A stretch of DNA of 64,000 bases from Trissonchulus latispiculum (Eukaryota; Nematoda; Enoplea; Enoplida; Ironidae): assembly GCA_030248195.1 (NCBI GenBank), contig JASAND010013128.1, positions 1 through 64,000 of the forward strand. Direction: 5' to 3'. The notes under the pieces are model-generated. The model did not search any database. It was not told where the DNA came from and saw nothing but the letters and a program-made list of their open reading frames with translations. The position numbers were made by a program, and so were the translations under genes. This document shows, one piece after another, positions 1-10,548 of the stretch; the first letter of the stretch is position 1; each line of letters starts with the position of its first letter.

Positions 1-779
1 ACAGGATAGTGAAAGTAGTGGATAGTAATAGACTGTGCATAATAATATGTGATCAGAGAAATAACAATACTTGAGTATCCAGAATTATAAAATATGTAAC
101 GTAAAACTTATAAGCCCAACATAGAACAAAAATACGTAAATTGTACATGCATGCATTATATTACACTTGAGATTTGTTTGCCCACTTGGTGATGTGACTG
201 CATGTTGCTTTGGATGTTCTGCTGATTTCCTGGACAATCACACCAGTTTTGTTTTGGTTTGCATGAGTTGTTGTAAATAGAACGTTTGCATTTGAATTGC
301 TGTTGCTGAAATTTTAATGAGTTAATTCTTCCACGTTATATTCTTGTGGCAATATTGGTTCTACACTATTTGACAAATTACCATCTGCGTGTAATCATTA
401 GATTACTAACATGTGTAACAATTCATGCAATTCTCCTTAGTTTCATATTTTTAATTTCTTTAAGTCAGCATCTGCTCCTTCATTCTTCAGTAAACACCTG
501 TCCTTTTATTCACAGAGAGAAATACTCGTTTAGTTTAATGCCATGAAGGTTTGGCTTCCATGTTTGGTTTTAAATCGTTAGTGTAGTCTTTGCATTTTAT
601 TTGAGAAACATCTACTCTACTCATCTTCTTTACTTCAGTCAGTAAATTTTTTGTTATTTTCCTCTGTAAGTTTATCACTAGCGAAAGTCAAAACCAAGTC
701 TAAGTGTTCATATTAAGTTGAGCAACCAGAAACTAACCCGTTCAACCCATAACTTTTGAGGAACCAGAAATTAGCCCAA

Positions 780-1370
780 AAGCTATTAATCATAAGCTTT
801 AAGGAATCAGGAACTAGCCCAACTTTATTCATACAAGTAAGCTTTTGAGGAATCGAAAATTCTCCCAAAACTCATTAATCTTTCATACAATTAAACTTGA
901 AGAATCCTATATCAACCCAAAAGCTATTAAGTTTGAGGAATTCTATGTCAACCCAAAAGCTATTAATTTTGAGGAATTGAAAGTTAGCCCACGTCAATTA
1001 ATCTCTCATGTAGCTTTAAGGTTTTCAAACCGTTCCCTAAACAATAATGTTTGAGGAATCAGAAATTAGCCCAAACCAATTCCATGCAAATATGTTTTGA
1101 GGAATTCTATATTAGCAAAAAAGTAATTAATCATATAAGCTTTGAGGAATTCTATATCAACCCAAAAGTAATTAATTTTTCCTGCAATTAAATTTGAGGA
1201 ATCAGAAATTAGCCCATGCAATTTCATGTAGTTAGATTCTTTGAACATTTACCCAAAACATGTTAGACTTGAGGAATTAAAATTTTAGGCAAAAGCTATT
1301 AAGTTGAGGAATCCTATATTTACCCAAAAGCTATTAAGGAGTCCAAAAGCAATTAATTTTATTTGGAAGC
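780..1370 (+). repeat. Minisatellite of GAGGAAT...AGCCCAAAAGCTATTAA units
   Basis: About a dozen degenerate units of roughly 40-50 bp. Each has GAGGAAT followed by a variable TCTATAT or CAGAAAT core, then AACCCAAAAG or TAGCCCAAAA, then CTATTAA or CAATTAA. Related arrays lie at about 20240-20780, 38950-39610 and 59340-59990. C and D have a rearranged unit order relative to A and B. Several open frames across it (for example 845-1054) are by-products of the period and not genes. Confidence 0.85.
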
Positions 1371-1687
1371 ATAAGTCGTTAAGTTAAGATAGAAATTAAA
1401 AGATCGTAGCTGACAGATGGCATGATAAGTCTGAAATTTAATAGGCAGATTGTAAGAAGAAATTTTAAAATTAGCCACGCTCTAACACACAGTCAAACAT
1501 ACAGACGGTACGTTAATCACAAATAAGCCTGACAACTCATTAATTTGATAGCTTAAGATCATTAATCTTGACAGCTTAATATCATTGACAGTTAATGACA
1601 GCTAAGTGTCAAATTTTTGACAAGAGGTCCAAGAATGGAATCCAAAATTTGCCCAAACTGCTCCCATTTCATTTCTCCTGTACTACT

Positions 1688-1916
1688 GACTCAGCTCTGA
1701 AATTTTGCACGCTTGTTAAGGACAGAGTGCAGCGAGTTACTTTGGTGAACTTCTGTTAAGAATTAGAATTTTGGCAAATAGCCAAACTCGGAATTTTCAC
1801 AAATTCTGAAGTTAAGAATTTGCCAAAATTTTAATTCTCAACAGAATTTCACCAAAGTAACTCGCTGCACTCTACATTATGTCCTTAACAAGTGTGCAAA
1901 ATTTCAGAGCTGAGTC
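1688..1916. repeat. 230-bp imperfect hairpin within X
   Basis: The left half, from GACTCAGCTCTGAAATTTTGC through GTGCAGCGAGTTACTTTGGTG, is repeated inverted with a centre near 1800. Copies are at 19662-19896, 39934-40157 and 58778-58997. Arms are about 105 bp. No ORF. It could be a small foldback element fixed inside X, or a functional cruciform; the sequence does not decide. Confidence 0.85.
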
Positions 1917-2246
1917 TCTTACACAGCGAAAAATTTTTCGGACACAAACTTTTTAGCGTAACTTTTCCATTTTCCTATGGTTAACACATGTCGGGGTCAC
2001 CTTTGAAAGGGCCTACAGAACGATAGGAGCAATATTAAGCAAAACGCACTTGTCTTGATTCGCGGACCCATTGGGAGTACAAAATATGTAAAAATGAGCG
2101 AAATCGGAGAAGGTAAAAAATCGCCCAAAAAAGCGACGACATTTAAGCACATAAACATAGAGCGAGTGAGCGTACCCCCGTTTAGACTAGGTACTGATTT
2201 GCGGGTGGGGGGGTCACTAGGGTCTGATTTGCGGGGGGGGGGTGGG

Positions 2247-2414
2247 CCGTTAGCGTGCAGGGCATAGTTTTTGCTCTGATAATATAGAATGTGCCTAGTG
2301 GCACACTCTTATATTATGTACTCTTGATATTATCAAGAGTACATAATGATAAGAGTACGTCACTAAGCCTAGTCTCTGTTATCAGAGCAAAAACTATGCT
2401 CTGTTCGCTAACGG
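2247..2414. repeat. Head-to-head ends of a hairpin MITE family
   Basis: Perfect core TACTCTTGATATTATCAAGAGTA-type palindrome centred at 2330, with arms extending through TTTTTGCTCTGATAA to GCTAACGG. The same end sequence (CAAGAGTACATAAT, then AAGAGT) is found alone or paired at 2620-2660, 3370-3405, 11024-11066, 11814-11866, 19065-19290, 24765-24800, 31795-32145 and 58165-58410. Two such elements appear to abut here. Confidence 0.7.
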
Positions 2415-3843
2415 CTGACCCCCCACAAATTGGAGCCATCACTTCGAAGAAATCTAGAGCTCGAAAACCCAACTGCTCAGTTGGTTCAATGTACTCAGTT
2501 GGTCTGTTGCGAGCTTTGAACACAAACATAGCGTGCAAATTTCTTTAAAATGATCGTTCCAGTTTGTGTGAGTGGTCAGTCTTTAGCGAACAGAGCACAG
2601 TTTTTGCTCTGGTAACAGAAATTTGGTGTCATACTCCTATCATTATGTACTCTTGATATTATTCTGTTAGTTTTTACTTGCTGTTGAAGAGAGAAAAGCT
2701 GCAGCCTAGTGGCATGTCTTTTGATTGATGATTATAATATGATATGGCATGATTATAATGTTAGCATTCTTTAGCAGAATACTGATTAAAAACATGCGTT
2801 TATTGTAGTGTGTTCAGTCTTGCTAGTTATATAAATTGAAGTAAATAGTTGTTCCCGTATACAACAATACGTAAAGTCGGTTACACTGTAATTGGCTCAA
2901 GTTTATTAAGTTTATTGGGTGAATTAACTTATGCAAGGTTTTGCTATAAATTAGACTTTTTAACCTTTGTTCATAATGAATCTACTTTTAAGCAACCGTT
3001 GTATTAGAGATGAGATCGGCCGACCCTTATTACTTATTGCTTATTTAAGAATTTTCTAGAAACTTAAAAGTGCTTATTTTCATCAGTGTCGTTAATCAAT
3101 GATAAAGAGAATTTATATATTATCAATCTTTATGCTTCACGTCATTTTACATTTACATTTATATTTTATCATTCCGGCTCCGGATACGATCTGTTTATTC
3201 GCACATTTTCTGTAATACTTAATTTGTTATTAGACATAGCTTCCATTAACCATGCGCTCGGTTTGTGTCCAATCATCCTGTCCTGGGCTGACCCCCCCCC
3301 CAAATTGGACCTATCACTTCAAAGAAATTTATGCACTATGTTTGTGTTCTAAAGCTCGCACCTAACGCCTAGTGGCACACTCTTATATTATGTACTCTTG
3401 ATTAGACTAAGTATTTTCACCAGTGATTGTAATTAAAAATTTCACTTTTCTCTGAAATATCCGTTGAATTCTAAAGAGTGACACATTGAGTACACTTGAA
3501 GGACTATCAGCTTTCACAAAATGAGCGGATAACTCAAAACTTGGTTCGCAAAGCGACTTTTGGCGAACCAATAAAAAAGTCAATTTCTTTAGTCGAACCA
3601 TGCGTAACTCAAAGCTAAGTGTTCGTGACTCATGCATAGTTTTGCTTGCTCTTTCTGGATCAAACAGTTCCTCCAGCACTGGATCAAAGACTTGGTTCGC
3701 TAAGGAGACACACGTTATTTTAAGATTAGCCCTTCCTTAATTTTCCAACCGACCATCCCCCGTGCTAAGCTTCCAAGTACCGGAGGAGCATTTTTCTTGT
3801 AACTCGGTTATTTCCCTTTTTTGAAGTTTTCTCCTGTTTTTAG

Positions 3844-5153
3844 CTGTCGAAAGACAAGGAAATTTTGCAAGAGGAAAAGGCCAATCTCGTAAGCGAATTG
3901 GACAGGGAAAAGGAAAAATTAGACCGAACAAAACATGACGCCCAGATTATACACCAGAACCTGGAATTTCGAATCCTCAACCTAAGAAAGGTAAGGAAAG
4001 CTAGCTTAGATAGTAGGTTGTTAAGTTTGCAGTTTATGGGGTGACCTGCTGGTAAAAACTTGTTCATTTGCATATCAAAATAGATAAGTACGAGCATTTC
4101 GATCCTTTGGTACGGCCGACACTAAATGGTCCGGGCACATCAAATAGTCAGCGGGCCGGACAGAGAAATTTTTAACTTCGGGCAGAAGCGGGCCGGATCG
4201 ATTCTAATAATATGGTCTGAAGGCATTAAATTAGCGAAAGCTAGCTGATTCTTGTTATTTTACGAAAAATTTAAACATTTCGAAGTGTAATTTAGCGTTT
4301 GCATGTTGTATTGTAGTTTTGAAATATTATTGCTAGTAAAATTTTGGAAATTTACTTTTGGCGGGCCGGGCCTATATTCTATAGTGCTAAACTCTTCTAC
4401 GTCGCATTACTAGTCAGAGAGTATTTGCATTTATCTTTAAAAGTACTAAAAGTAGCCAGGAATACGCTGTACGTAAGACGTAAAAAGCTTTCTAAACGCG
4501 TTAAAATCGCTAAAATCAGTTTTCAAAAAAGCACACATTTTCTTAGAAAAACACACTGAAAAGCACTGGTCCAAATTTGAAAGAATCCATGGTTTAAACA
4601 TAAACTTAGCCCTATGCTTACGCTTAGGCTTTGGGCTTACTTTGGATGAAATTATAACTGGCTACATTTTAGTTAGATAAGTTTTAGTCTAGATATCGGC
4701 AAACCTTATTTCCAATGTGTGACCAAATGGCAAATGACTTCAACTTTGTTTTTGATCACGCTGAATTCAAATATCAAAATTTTTCTATGTTGGTGACTTC
4801 TAGAAATGATTACAATTAAATAAAACAATGCGCGATTATTGCACACGTAATAATTACGGATTGTATTTAGGTAGTGTTCAAAGCAGTTTGTTTTTATTCT
4901 AGGACATGGAAAACCAAAAAAGAAGAAATAAAGAAAGAAAGCAAAAAAGAAAAAATAAATAAAAGAAAGAAATATATAAAGAAGAAAGAAAAAAGAAGAA
5001 GAAAGAAAGAAAAAGAAGAAAAAGAAAAAAGAAATGGAGTCTAGCCTGCAGAAAGCACTAAATCAAAGTGAGGAGAGACGGAAACAGTTTGACAGAATGG
5101 CTGAACGGCATGCTCAACAGGAATACGAACTGAACAAATGCCAAATGAACTAA
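3844..5153 (+). pseudogene. Two coiled-coil exons captured in X (copy A)
   Basis: Exon 1 (3844-3990) lies between TTTTAG and GTAAGG and encodes 49 codons, starting LSKDKEILQEEKANLVSELD, rich in K/E/L with heptad-like spacing. Exon 2 (4903-5153) follows a TTCTAG acceptor and begins DMENQK. It ends ERHAQQEYELNKCQMN followed by a stop and resembles the 3' terminal exon of a coiled-coil protein gene. In this copy exon 2 is interrupted by a GAAA-rich microsatellite that brings in an in-frame TAA. Upstream exons are absent from X, so this is a 3' gene fragment. Coiled coils are too generic for me to name the parent gene. Confidence 0.65.
4915..5035 (+). repeat. GAAA-rich microsatellite inside a coding exon (copy A)
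   Basis: Purine-only tract of GAAA, AAAGAA and AAATAA units inserted between AACCAAAAAAG and GAAATGGAG of the second coiled-coil exon. The mirror tract is at 15605-15735 in copy B. Copies C and D have the plain exon at this point, so the expansion arose in the A/B lineage. Confidence 0.9.
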
Positions 5154-5350
5154 TCACTTTTCCTTGATTCTTGCTTCAACGGAGCAGCGAAGTCTTTACT
5201 TTAGATGCTTATACATTGGCTAAGTCTCTGATTGTCAGAGGACGGCAGTAGACGGTTGGAGAACGCAGAAACAGAGAAACAGAGACAGAAACGAAAAACT
5301 AAAGTCTGACCAAAAAATGTAGAAAGCGAAATTGTTTTCTTTATATCTCA

Positions 5351-8097
5351 AAAGTGCTTCAAGATAGCTACCATAAAGTCTATATTTTCTAAACCGGACT
5401 GAAGCGATCCTTCTTTTCGTGGAAAACATTTTTTGAAATTTCCCGTATGCTACTACAACGATTTTTTCTGAAAAATTCTCCCCTTGCCCGAAAGTCCTGA
5501 AGGCCAAATTTCAACTTTTTTGGTTGGATATTGCTTGAGTTATTCTATTTTTTAGATTTTCAAAATCCATTGATCGTTGCCGCTTTTTCGACTTTGACCC
5601 GCGAATCGCTCAATGGAAAACGTTTTCGAGTAGATTTTCAGGACCGCCAAGGCGTCCGGTTTCAACTGATATATGTGGTATTTCTGATATATGTATTACT
5701 GATATAAGAAGCCGCCGTGTCGGTTCCTTTGAAGTTTGTTTAAATTAGCTTATCTTACGCATGCATGAAGATCCAAAGCTGCAATTTTTACGTAGTTGTG
5801 TATAATGATGAGACGCAAAACTTAGCGCACTGGCTTGACTTGATTAAGCACACAGCTTTCGCTAGCCAGGATTAGACCCTCCAAAAGTGTCCAAACAGCC
5901 CATTTTTGGTGTTTAAAGAGGTATATCTTTCGCAGACAGCATTTTTGAGCGATGACCCGATTATAACTTTTACTCAGCGTGATGAGAGCTTTCAGATGAG
6001 CCCAAGTTTGTAGCGATTGGAGCAACTTTTCTTTTCTTTTCTTCGGAGCGTGACGGCAGCATTTCCAGCCCTGTGGTTTCGATGCGAGCAGCAGAGACTT
6101 AGGAAGACGGCGATCTTCCATTCTGCAAACGTGCTCGAACCAACGGAAGCGTCTACCACAGACTACTGCTGCGACAGTTGGTTGATTCAAGCACATATTC
6201 CTGATGGTAGTGTTGGTATATATATCTTCTTTGTTTCGAAAAGTGAAAATAACATAATCATAACGTTCATTCTGAGCTGAATCAATGATATAAAGTTTTT
6301 GGGGCTACGACCTTATATTGGATTGTGTGTCGTTTCTCCCACAAAAGGGTACCGCTGACATCTCTAATTTATCTGAAATGACACTTAGGGCGGGTCATAT
6401 AAAGGAATTAAAGGTCACTGTGATACGCAAAGGCCAAATATGCTCAAATATAATCGGCCTAAGGTTTTAACGCTTAAGTTAAAACAAATTAAAGTCTGTT
6501 TCAAATGAAATTAGTAAAGTTTATGTAGTTGGTTCTACGTTTTCCTTGGCTAATGTTTTATCTAAACTAAACTATCATTCTAAATTATCATATTAATCTG
6601 TGATTTGTAAGCAGCATATTTGTCAGCAACATTTTGTAAATTTATACTGTTTTACAAAATAATATCAGATGTCACAGATTCTCAAAAAGTCAAACGTAAA
6701 TCACTAAAAATACTCATAAATTCACAAGGAAGTTATTTAAAAACTTTATAAAATTATAAAACTGTGTAACTTTGTAAAAATTGTGAAATTTGGTAGTTTT
6801 GTTTTTGTACACACTAAATTAAAGTACAATTAATAAACCATTACAGTACTGTAACAAGGAACGTATGAAAGGGGGGAGAAACGACACACAGCCCTTATAT
6901 TGCGACTGCAATGATTTTTCAAACAATAACCCTTTTCTCATGTGGTTTCGAACTGTCTTTGATGTTGCCGCCATGATTTGAACCAGTGTAAACTATAGTC
7001 TAGCAAACTTAAACTGGACCAAAAGAGTGAATTTTGTGGAGAGTTTATTATTCAAGTTAAGTATGACAATGTATATATTTTCTGAAAGCTCAGAAATCAG
7101 AGATTTCAAAAATTTTGAAAAATTCTAAAATTTTTGAATTTCAAATTTCAGAAATTTTAGAAACTGTAGGAAAAGAAAAAATAAACGAAAAGTAGTCGAG
7201 CTTGGTATCCAATGAAAGGTCTCGTTCAGGAGAACGCGAATATGTATCAATTATGCGGATTTGGGGCGGCACGTGGTTCCAGCGGGCCCATATCCCGAAA
7301 AATAAAAGTTGCTCCAATCGCTACAAACTTGGGCTCATTTGAAAGCTCTCATCACGCTAATAAAAGTTATATAATATAATATAATAATTAATTTGAATCT
7401 TTGAAATTTTATGCTACTGCTGTATGTTAATACTCAGCAGCATCATCGAACTAATTTGATGATTTGAATAACCATTAAATTATGCTTTATATTATATAAC
7501 TCTGAAGACTAGAAACTGCACTTTTATGAATGAACTGAAGCTCCGACTGAAACAAGCTTTTCTGTTGCTGACTGTAACACTCAAACTGAAACTGTTTTGG
7601 TCCTACTGAAACTAAAATTATTTTGGCTCGCCAATTAAAAATGAAACTGAAATTCAAACAGCCACCTGAAACAACATAGCTAACTCTCTACAATAAGGAA
7701 CTGCCACACATTATGGATGAATGACATACACAGAAATGCAGAGGCATTAGCTAAAGCTCGAAGAGTTTCCGTAAATTATCAAATCCTTAATGCTTAACCT
7801 CTGTCAACCTTGAGGAAGAGCTAACATCGAATATATACACCTTAGTTATTCGCTTGTTGTAACCTTTCCAGAAAACTTAAAACATTGACTTAAAACTGCT
7901 GTTAAAAATATACCATAAAATAGATATCAAATCTTCTACTATTTACGCAAAAACCTAGCCGTCCTCAAAATTTCAATCTAAATAGAATTTCCAAAATGAA
8001 TTATAAATTCCAAATGCTAAATTCAAATTCCTAATAAGATTTTAAAATTTGAGAAAATAAAAATTGATTTTAGTTTCAAACAGCCAAAATTTACATT
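5351..8097. other. TE-derived non-coding stretch
   Basis: Apart from the LINE fragment at 6040-6196 I recognise no gene. It includes a segment TTGCTCCAATCGCTACAAACTTGGG (7310-7345) whose reverse complement occurs at about 5998-6030, suggesting an inverted pair flanking 6030-7310. It also includes AACTGAAAC-type low-complexity repeats (7550-7680), and a segment (7430-7735) repeated at 30712-30945. Confidence 0.6.
6040..6196 (-). pseudogene. LINE ORF2 C-terminal fragment
   Basis: The minus-strand frame contains GRRFRWFEHVCRMEDRRLP followed by KSLL. This matches the short conserved block (RRLRWxGHVxRMxDxRLP) found downstream of the reverse transcriptase in many animal non-LTR retrotransposons. 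The frame decays into a lysine-rich tail and no RT core is present upstream, so it is a short 3' remnant. Confidence 0.6.
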
Positions 8098-8198
8098 AGA
8101 ACCGGTCCGGTTCCAAAAGCCACCGGTTCCGGTTCTAAATATCCTACCGGTTCCGGTTCCGGTTCTACCGGTTCTTTTGGAACCGGTCCCAGCACTAG
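8098..8198. repeat. Solitary (CCGGTT)n hAT-type end
   Basis: An array of GGTTCC and ACCGGT hexamers ending at CCGGTCCCAGCACTA. That is the same terminus as the complete hAT-like elements at 25099-27237 and 46613-48473. No matching opposite end or 8-bp duplication was found upstream, so it looks like a truncated element. Confidence 0.55.
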
Positions 8199-8209
8199 GA
8201 GTAAACACC

Positions 8210-10548
8210 AACAATGTATATATTTTTAGAATCCTCAGGAACTCTAGATTTCGAAAATCCGGAATAATTCCGGGTTTCATTCAGGGAAAATCAAAATTTT
8301 TAGTTTTTCGCCCAAATTTTGTCGCAATCAAAATTTTGTTTTAACAATCGAATAGAGCTGGTCCCGCTGCACATTTCTGCTCCAACAAGTTTTTCACGAA
8401 AATACCCAATTTCCGGAATTACGGGTTTTCAAAATTTCCGGATTTTAAAACTTTTCTCCAATACCCACAAGATGGGTATCATTCGAAAGCTTATCGAGCT
8501 GAACAACCTTTGCAATAGAATAAACTCTTGAAAATGCACCCTATTCCCGAAATTTGAGAACACAGGATTTTCCGGATTTTAAAAATTTTATCCAATGCCC
8601 CCACACTGTGGGTATCATTCGAAAGCTCTTGATAAAGATAAAGTCTCACACTATCAGTACTACTGGTGGAGAATGAAAGTGCGAATCATAATTCATTTTT
8701 GTTAGATTAGAGAGGGCAAAATTTTTTGAAAATACATCGAAAAATAGACTATACAAATATGTGACGTCAGATAAAATATTAAACATTCTAAGTTAGTAGT
8801 GCATGCGACCTCTGCCAGACCAGATTTCACGATACAGGCGGCTCATCGGTGGAGCTGTATGGAACCAGGTTTTTTAATTGAATTTTAGAAAAAAATGCTT
8901 AAAATTATTCGGAAAATCGGTTTCGCCGCTGGTCGCCTCAGGAAGTGGTATTAATACAAGTAACACAGAAGGACAACCCCATACACGGGTTGAAGTGAAT
9001 AAACATAGAACATATTACAGCAATAAATAAAAAATCGAACGAATCCTATATATAGGACTCATATTGAACGGGACTCATATAGAGTCTATAATGGAATCTG
9101 TAAAGGATTCATAATATTAAGAAAAAACAGGTAATAGTGGCAGTAAAGTTTCCATTGTGCATGTACAATATTTGTATAAGATGATAATCCGACAACTATT
9201 GCTTTTTATCCATATACTGCGGTTTGTTTCTCTTATGTTTTGAAAAATTTCTTTATTGTTGTTGGCAGTTTTGAAGTAATTATTTTTAATTGATCTATTG
9301 GAGTATCCTCGTTCTTTAAATTCTTTAACGCATTTTCTCATTCCTATAATTAGATCAACATTATTATTACATATATCGAATACCATTTGTATCTGACTAC
9401 TTACAGTATTGTTTATGATTTGGTTGCTTATGTTAGAACTTATAGCTGGGTACCTTATTACTTTAAAGTTGTAACTGTCTCTCTTATCGTAAATGGCTAT
9501 TTTTGCTTGGAAATTGTCTGTAATTCTAATATTCAAGTCTAGTACATCAGCTTGTTTATTGTTATTATTTACTTGGTTCAGTTGAAGTTCCCTAGGATAT
9601 ATGGCAGGATAAATAATCGCAAAAGCGTTTCTGTCATTAGATAAAGTCATGTCATCAATATATCTATGACAATTTTCTAGTATTTCCATTTCCAGTAAGC
9701 TGAACAAATCTTGTAATAGGACCAATGTCTGAAAATGCACCACGTTCCGTATTTATTATATTATGGTTATGATTTTCTTTTTCTTTTAGTTTATTCCAGG
9801 GATTCTTAGTTTTTGGAAGTTGGTAATTTTGTATCCACTTTTTATTGTTGTAATCAAATATGGTGGCGGACATGGAATGATAGCTCCAGTCTGCCACCTA
9901 AATGTATACTTGCTTTCTTCCGCTGTATAAATGTAGGTTACCCTTTTTCTTTGCTTTCTCTTGATGAGCTGAACAAATCTTGTAATAAAACCAACTCACA
10001 GACATGAGTCCAGTTTTTGGAATTTGCGAAAAACCTTCAAGCTAGAGTGAAATCCGGAATTCGTGCTTTTCGGGAACGTGGTACATTTTCAGACATTGGT
10101 CCTCCTATTACAAGATTTGTTCAGCTTATCAAGAGCTTTCGAATGATACCCATATTGTGGGGTATTGGAGAAAATTTTCAAAATCCGGAAAATCCATTTT
10201 TCTCAGATTCCGGGAATTCAGTGCATTTTCAAGAGTTCATTCTATTACAAAAGTTGTTCAGCTCTATAAGAGCTTTCGAATGAAGCCCATCTCGTGGGCA
10301 CTGGAGAAAATTTTTAAAATCCGGAAATTTTTGAAAAACCGTAATTCCGGAAATTGGGTATTTTCGTGAAAAACTTGTTGGAGCAGAAATGTGCAGCGGG
10401 ACCAGCTCTATTCGATCGTGAAAACAAAATCTTGATTACGACAAAAATTGGACGAGAAACTAAAAATTTTTAAATTTTCCGTGAATGTAACACGGAATTC
10501 CAAATTTTCAGAATCTAGAATTCCTGAGGATTCTAAAAATACATTGTT
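8210..10548. mobile_element. Inverted-repeat element enclosing an RT fragment
   Basis: AACAATGTAT...TTTTTAGAATCCTCAGGAA at 8210 is mirrored by TTCCTGAGGATTCTAAAAA...TACATTGTT ending at 10548. The inverted similarity extends about 430 bp inward, including GAATAGAGCTGGTCCCGCTGC, with repeated sub-blocks containing CATTCGAAAGCTC. The same sub-blocks recur around 9690-9745 and 9960-10000, so the interior is itself nested. A Penelope-like RT fragment lies in the middle. No flanking target duplication could be identified. Confidence 0.65.
9117..9743 (-). pseudogene. Penelope-like reverse transcriptase fragment
   Basis: 208-codon frame with the RT catalytic motif in CHRYIDDMTLSND (residues about 25-37). 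A later block reads VLDLNIRITDNFQAKIAIYD, then KRDSYNFKVIRYPA. A polymerase YIDD motif followed by a FLDL-type strand and an LYDKRD-like motif fits Penelope-type RTs of animals (family knowledge, recalled and not searched). The N-terminal fingers are missing. The first roughly 20 codons are the neighbouring repeat motif. No GIY-YIG endonuclease was seen. Probably a truncated, inactive copy. Confidence 0.6.

Larger units (their letters stand above)
1..5350 (+). repeat. X repeat unit, copy A
   Basis: First of four copies of a long repeat. It is truncated at its outer end by the window edge: base 1 corresponds to about 38219 in copy C. It matches B (reverse strand, 15350-22540), C (37801-42634) and D (reverse, 56296-61136). 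In order it holds the GAGGAATTC minisatellite (780-1370), a 230-bp hairpin (1688-1916), head-to-head hairpin-element ends (around 2330), an A-specific extra stretch of roughly 900 bp (about 2450-3300), and two coiled-coil exons (3844-3990 and 4903-5153). The inner end is set at 5350, where the similarity to C and D (TTTATATCTCA) stops and unrelated sequence begins. A shares a GAAA-rich expansion in the second exon with B only, so A and B form one lineage. Confidence 0.9.

Noticed and set aside
845..1054. ORFs with NPKAIKFEEFYVN-like repeats (845, 20483, 39043, 59686)
   Set aside because: Frames across the X minisatellite; periodicity comes from the DNA repeat.
3407..3679. 90-codon ORF recurring in A, B and D (3407-3679, 18786-19058, 57895-58122)
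   Set aside because: Its recurrence follows from X being repeated. It contains an internal GCGAACCAAG repeat, is truncated in D and broken in C, and resembles nothing known.
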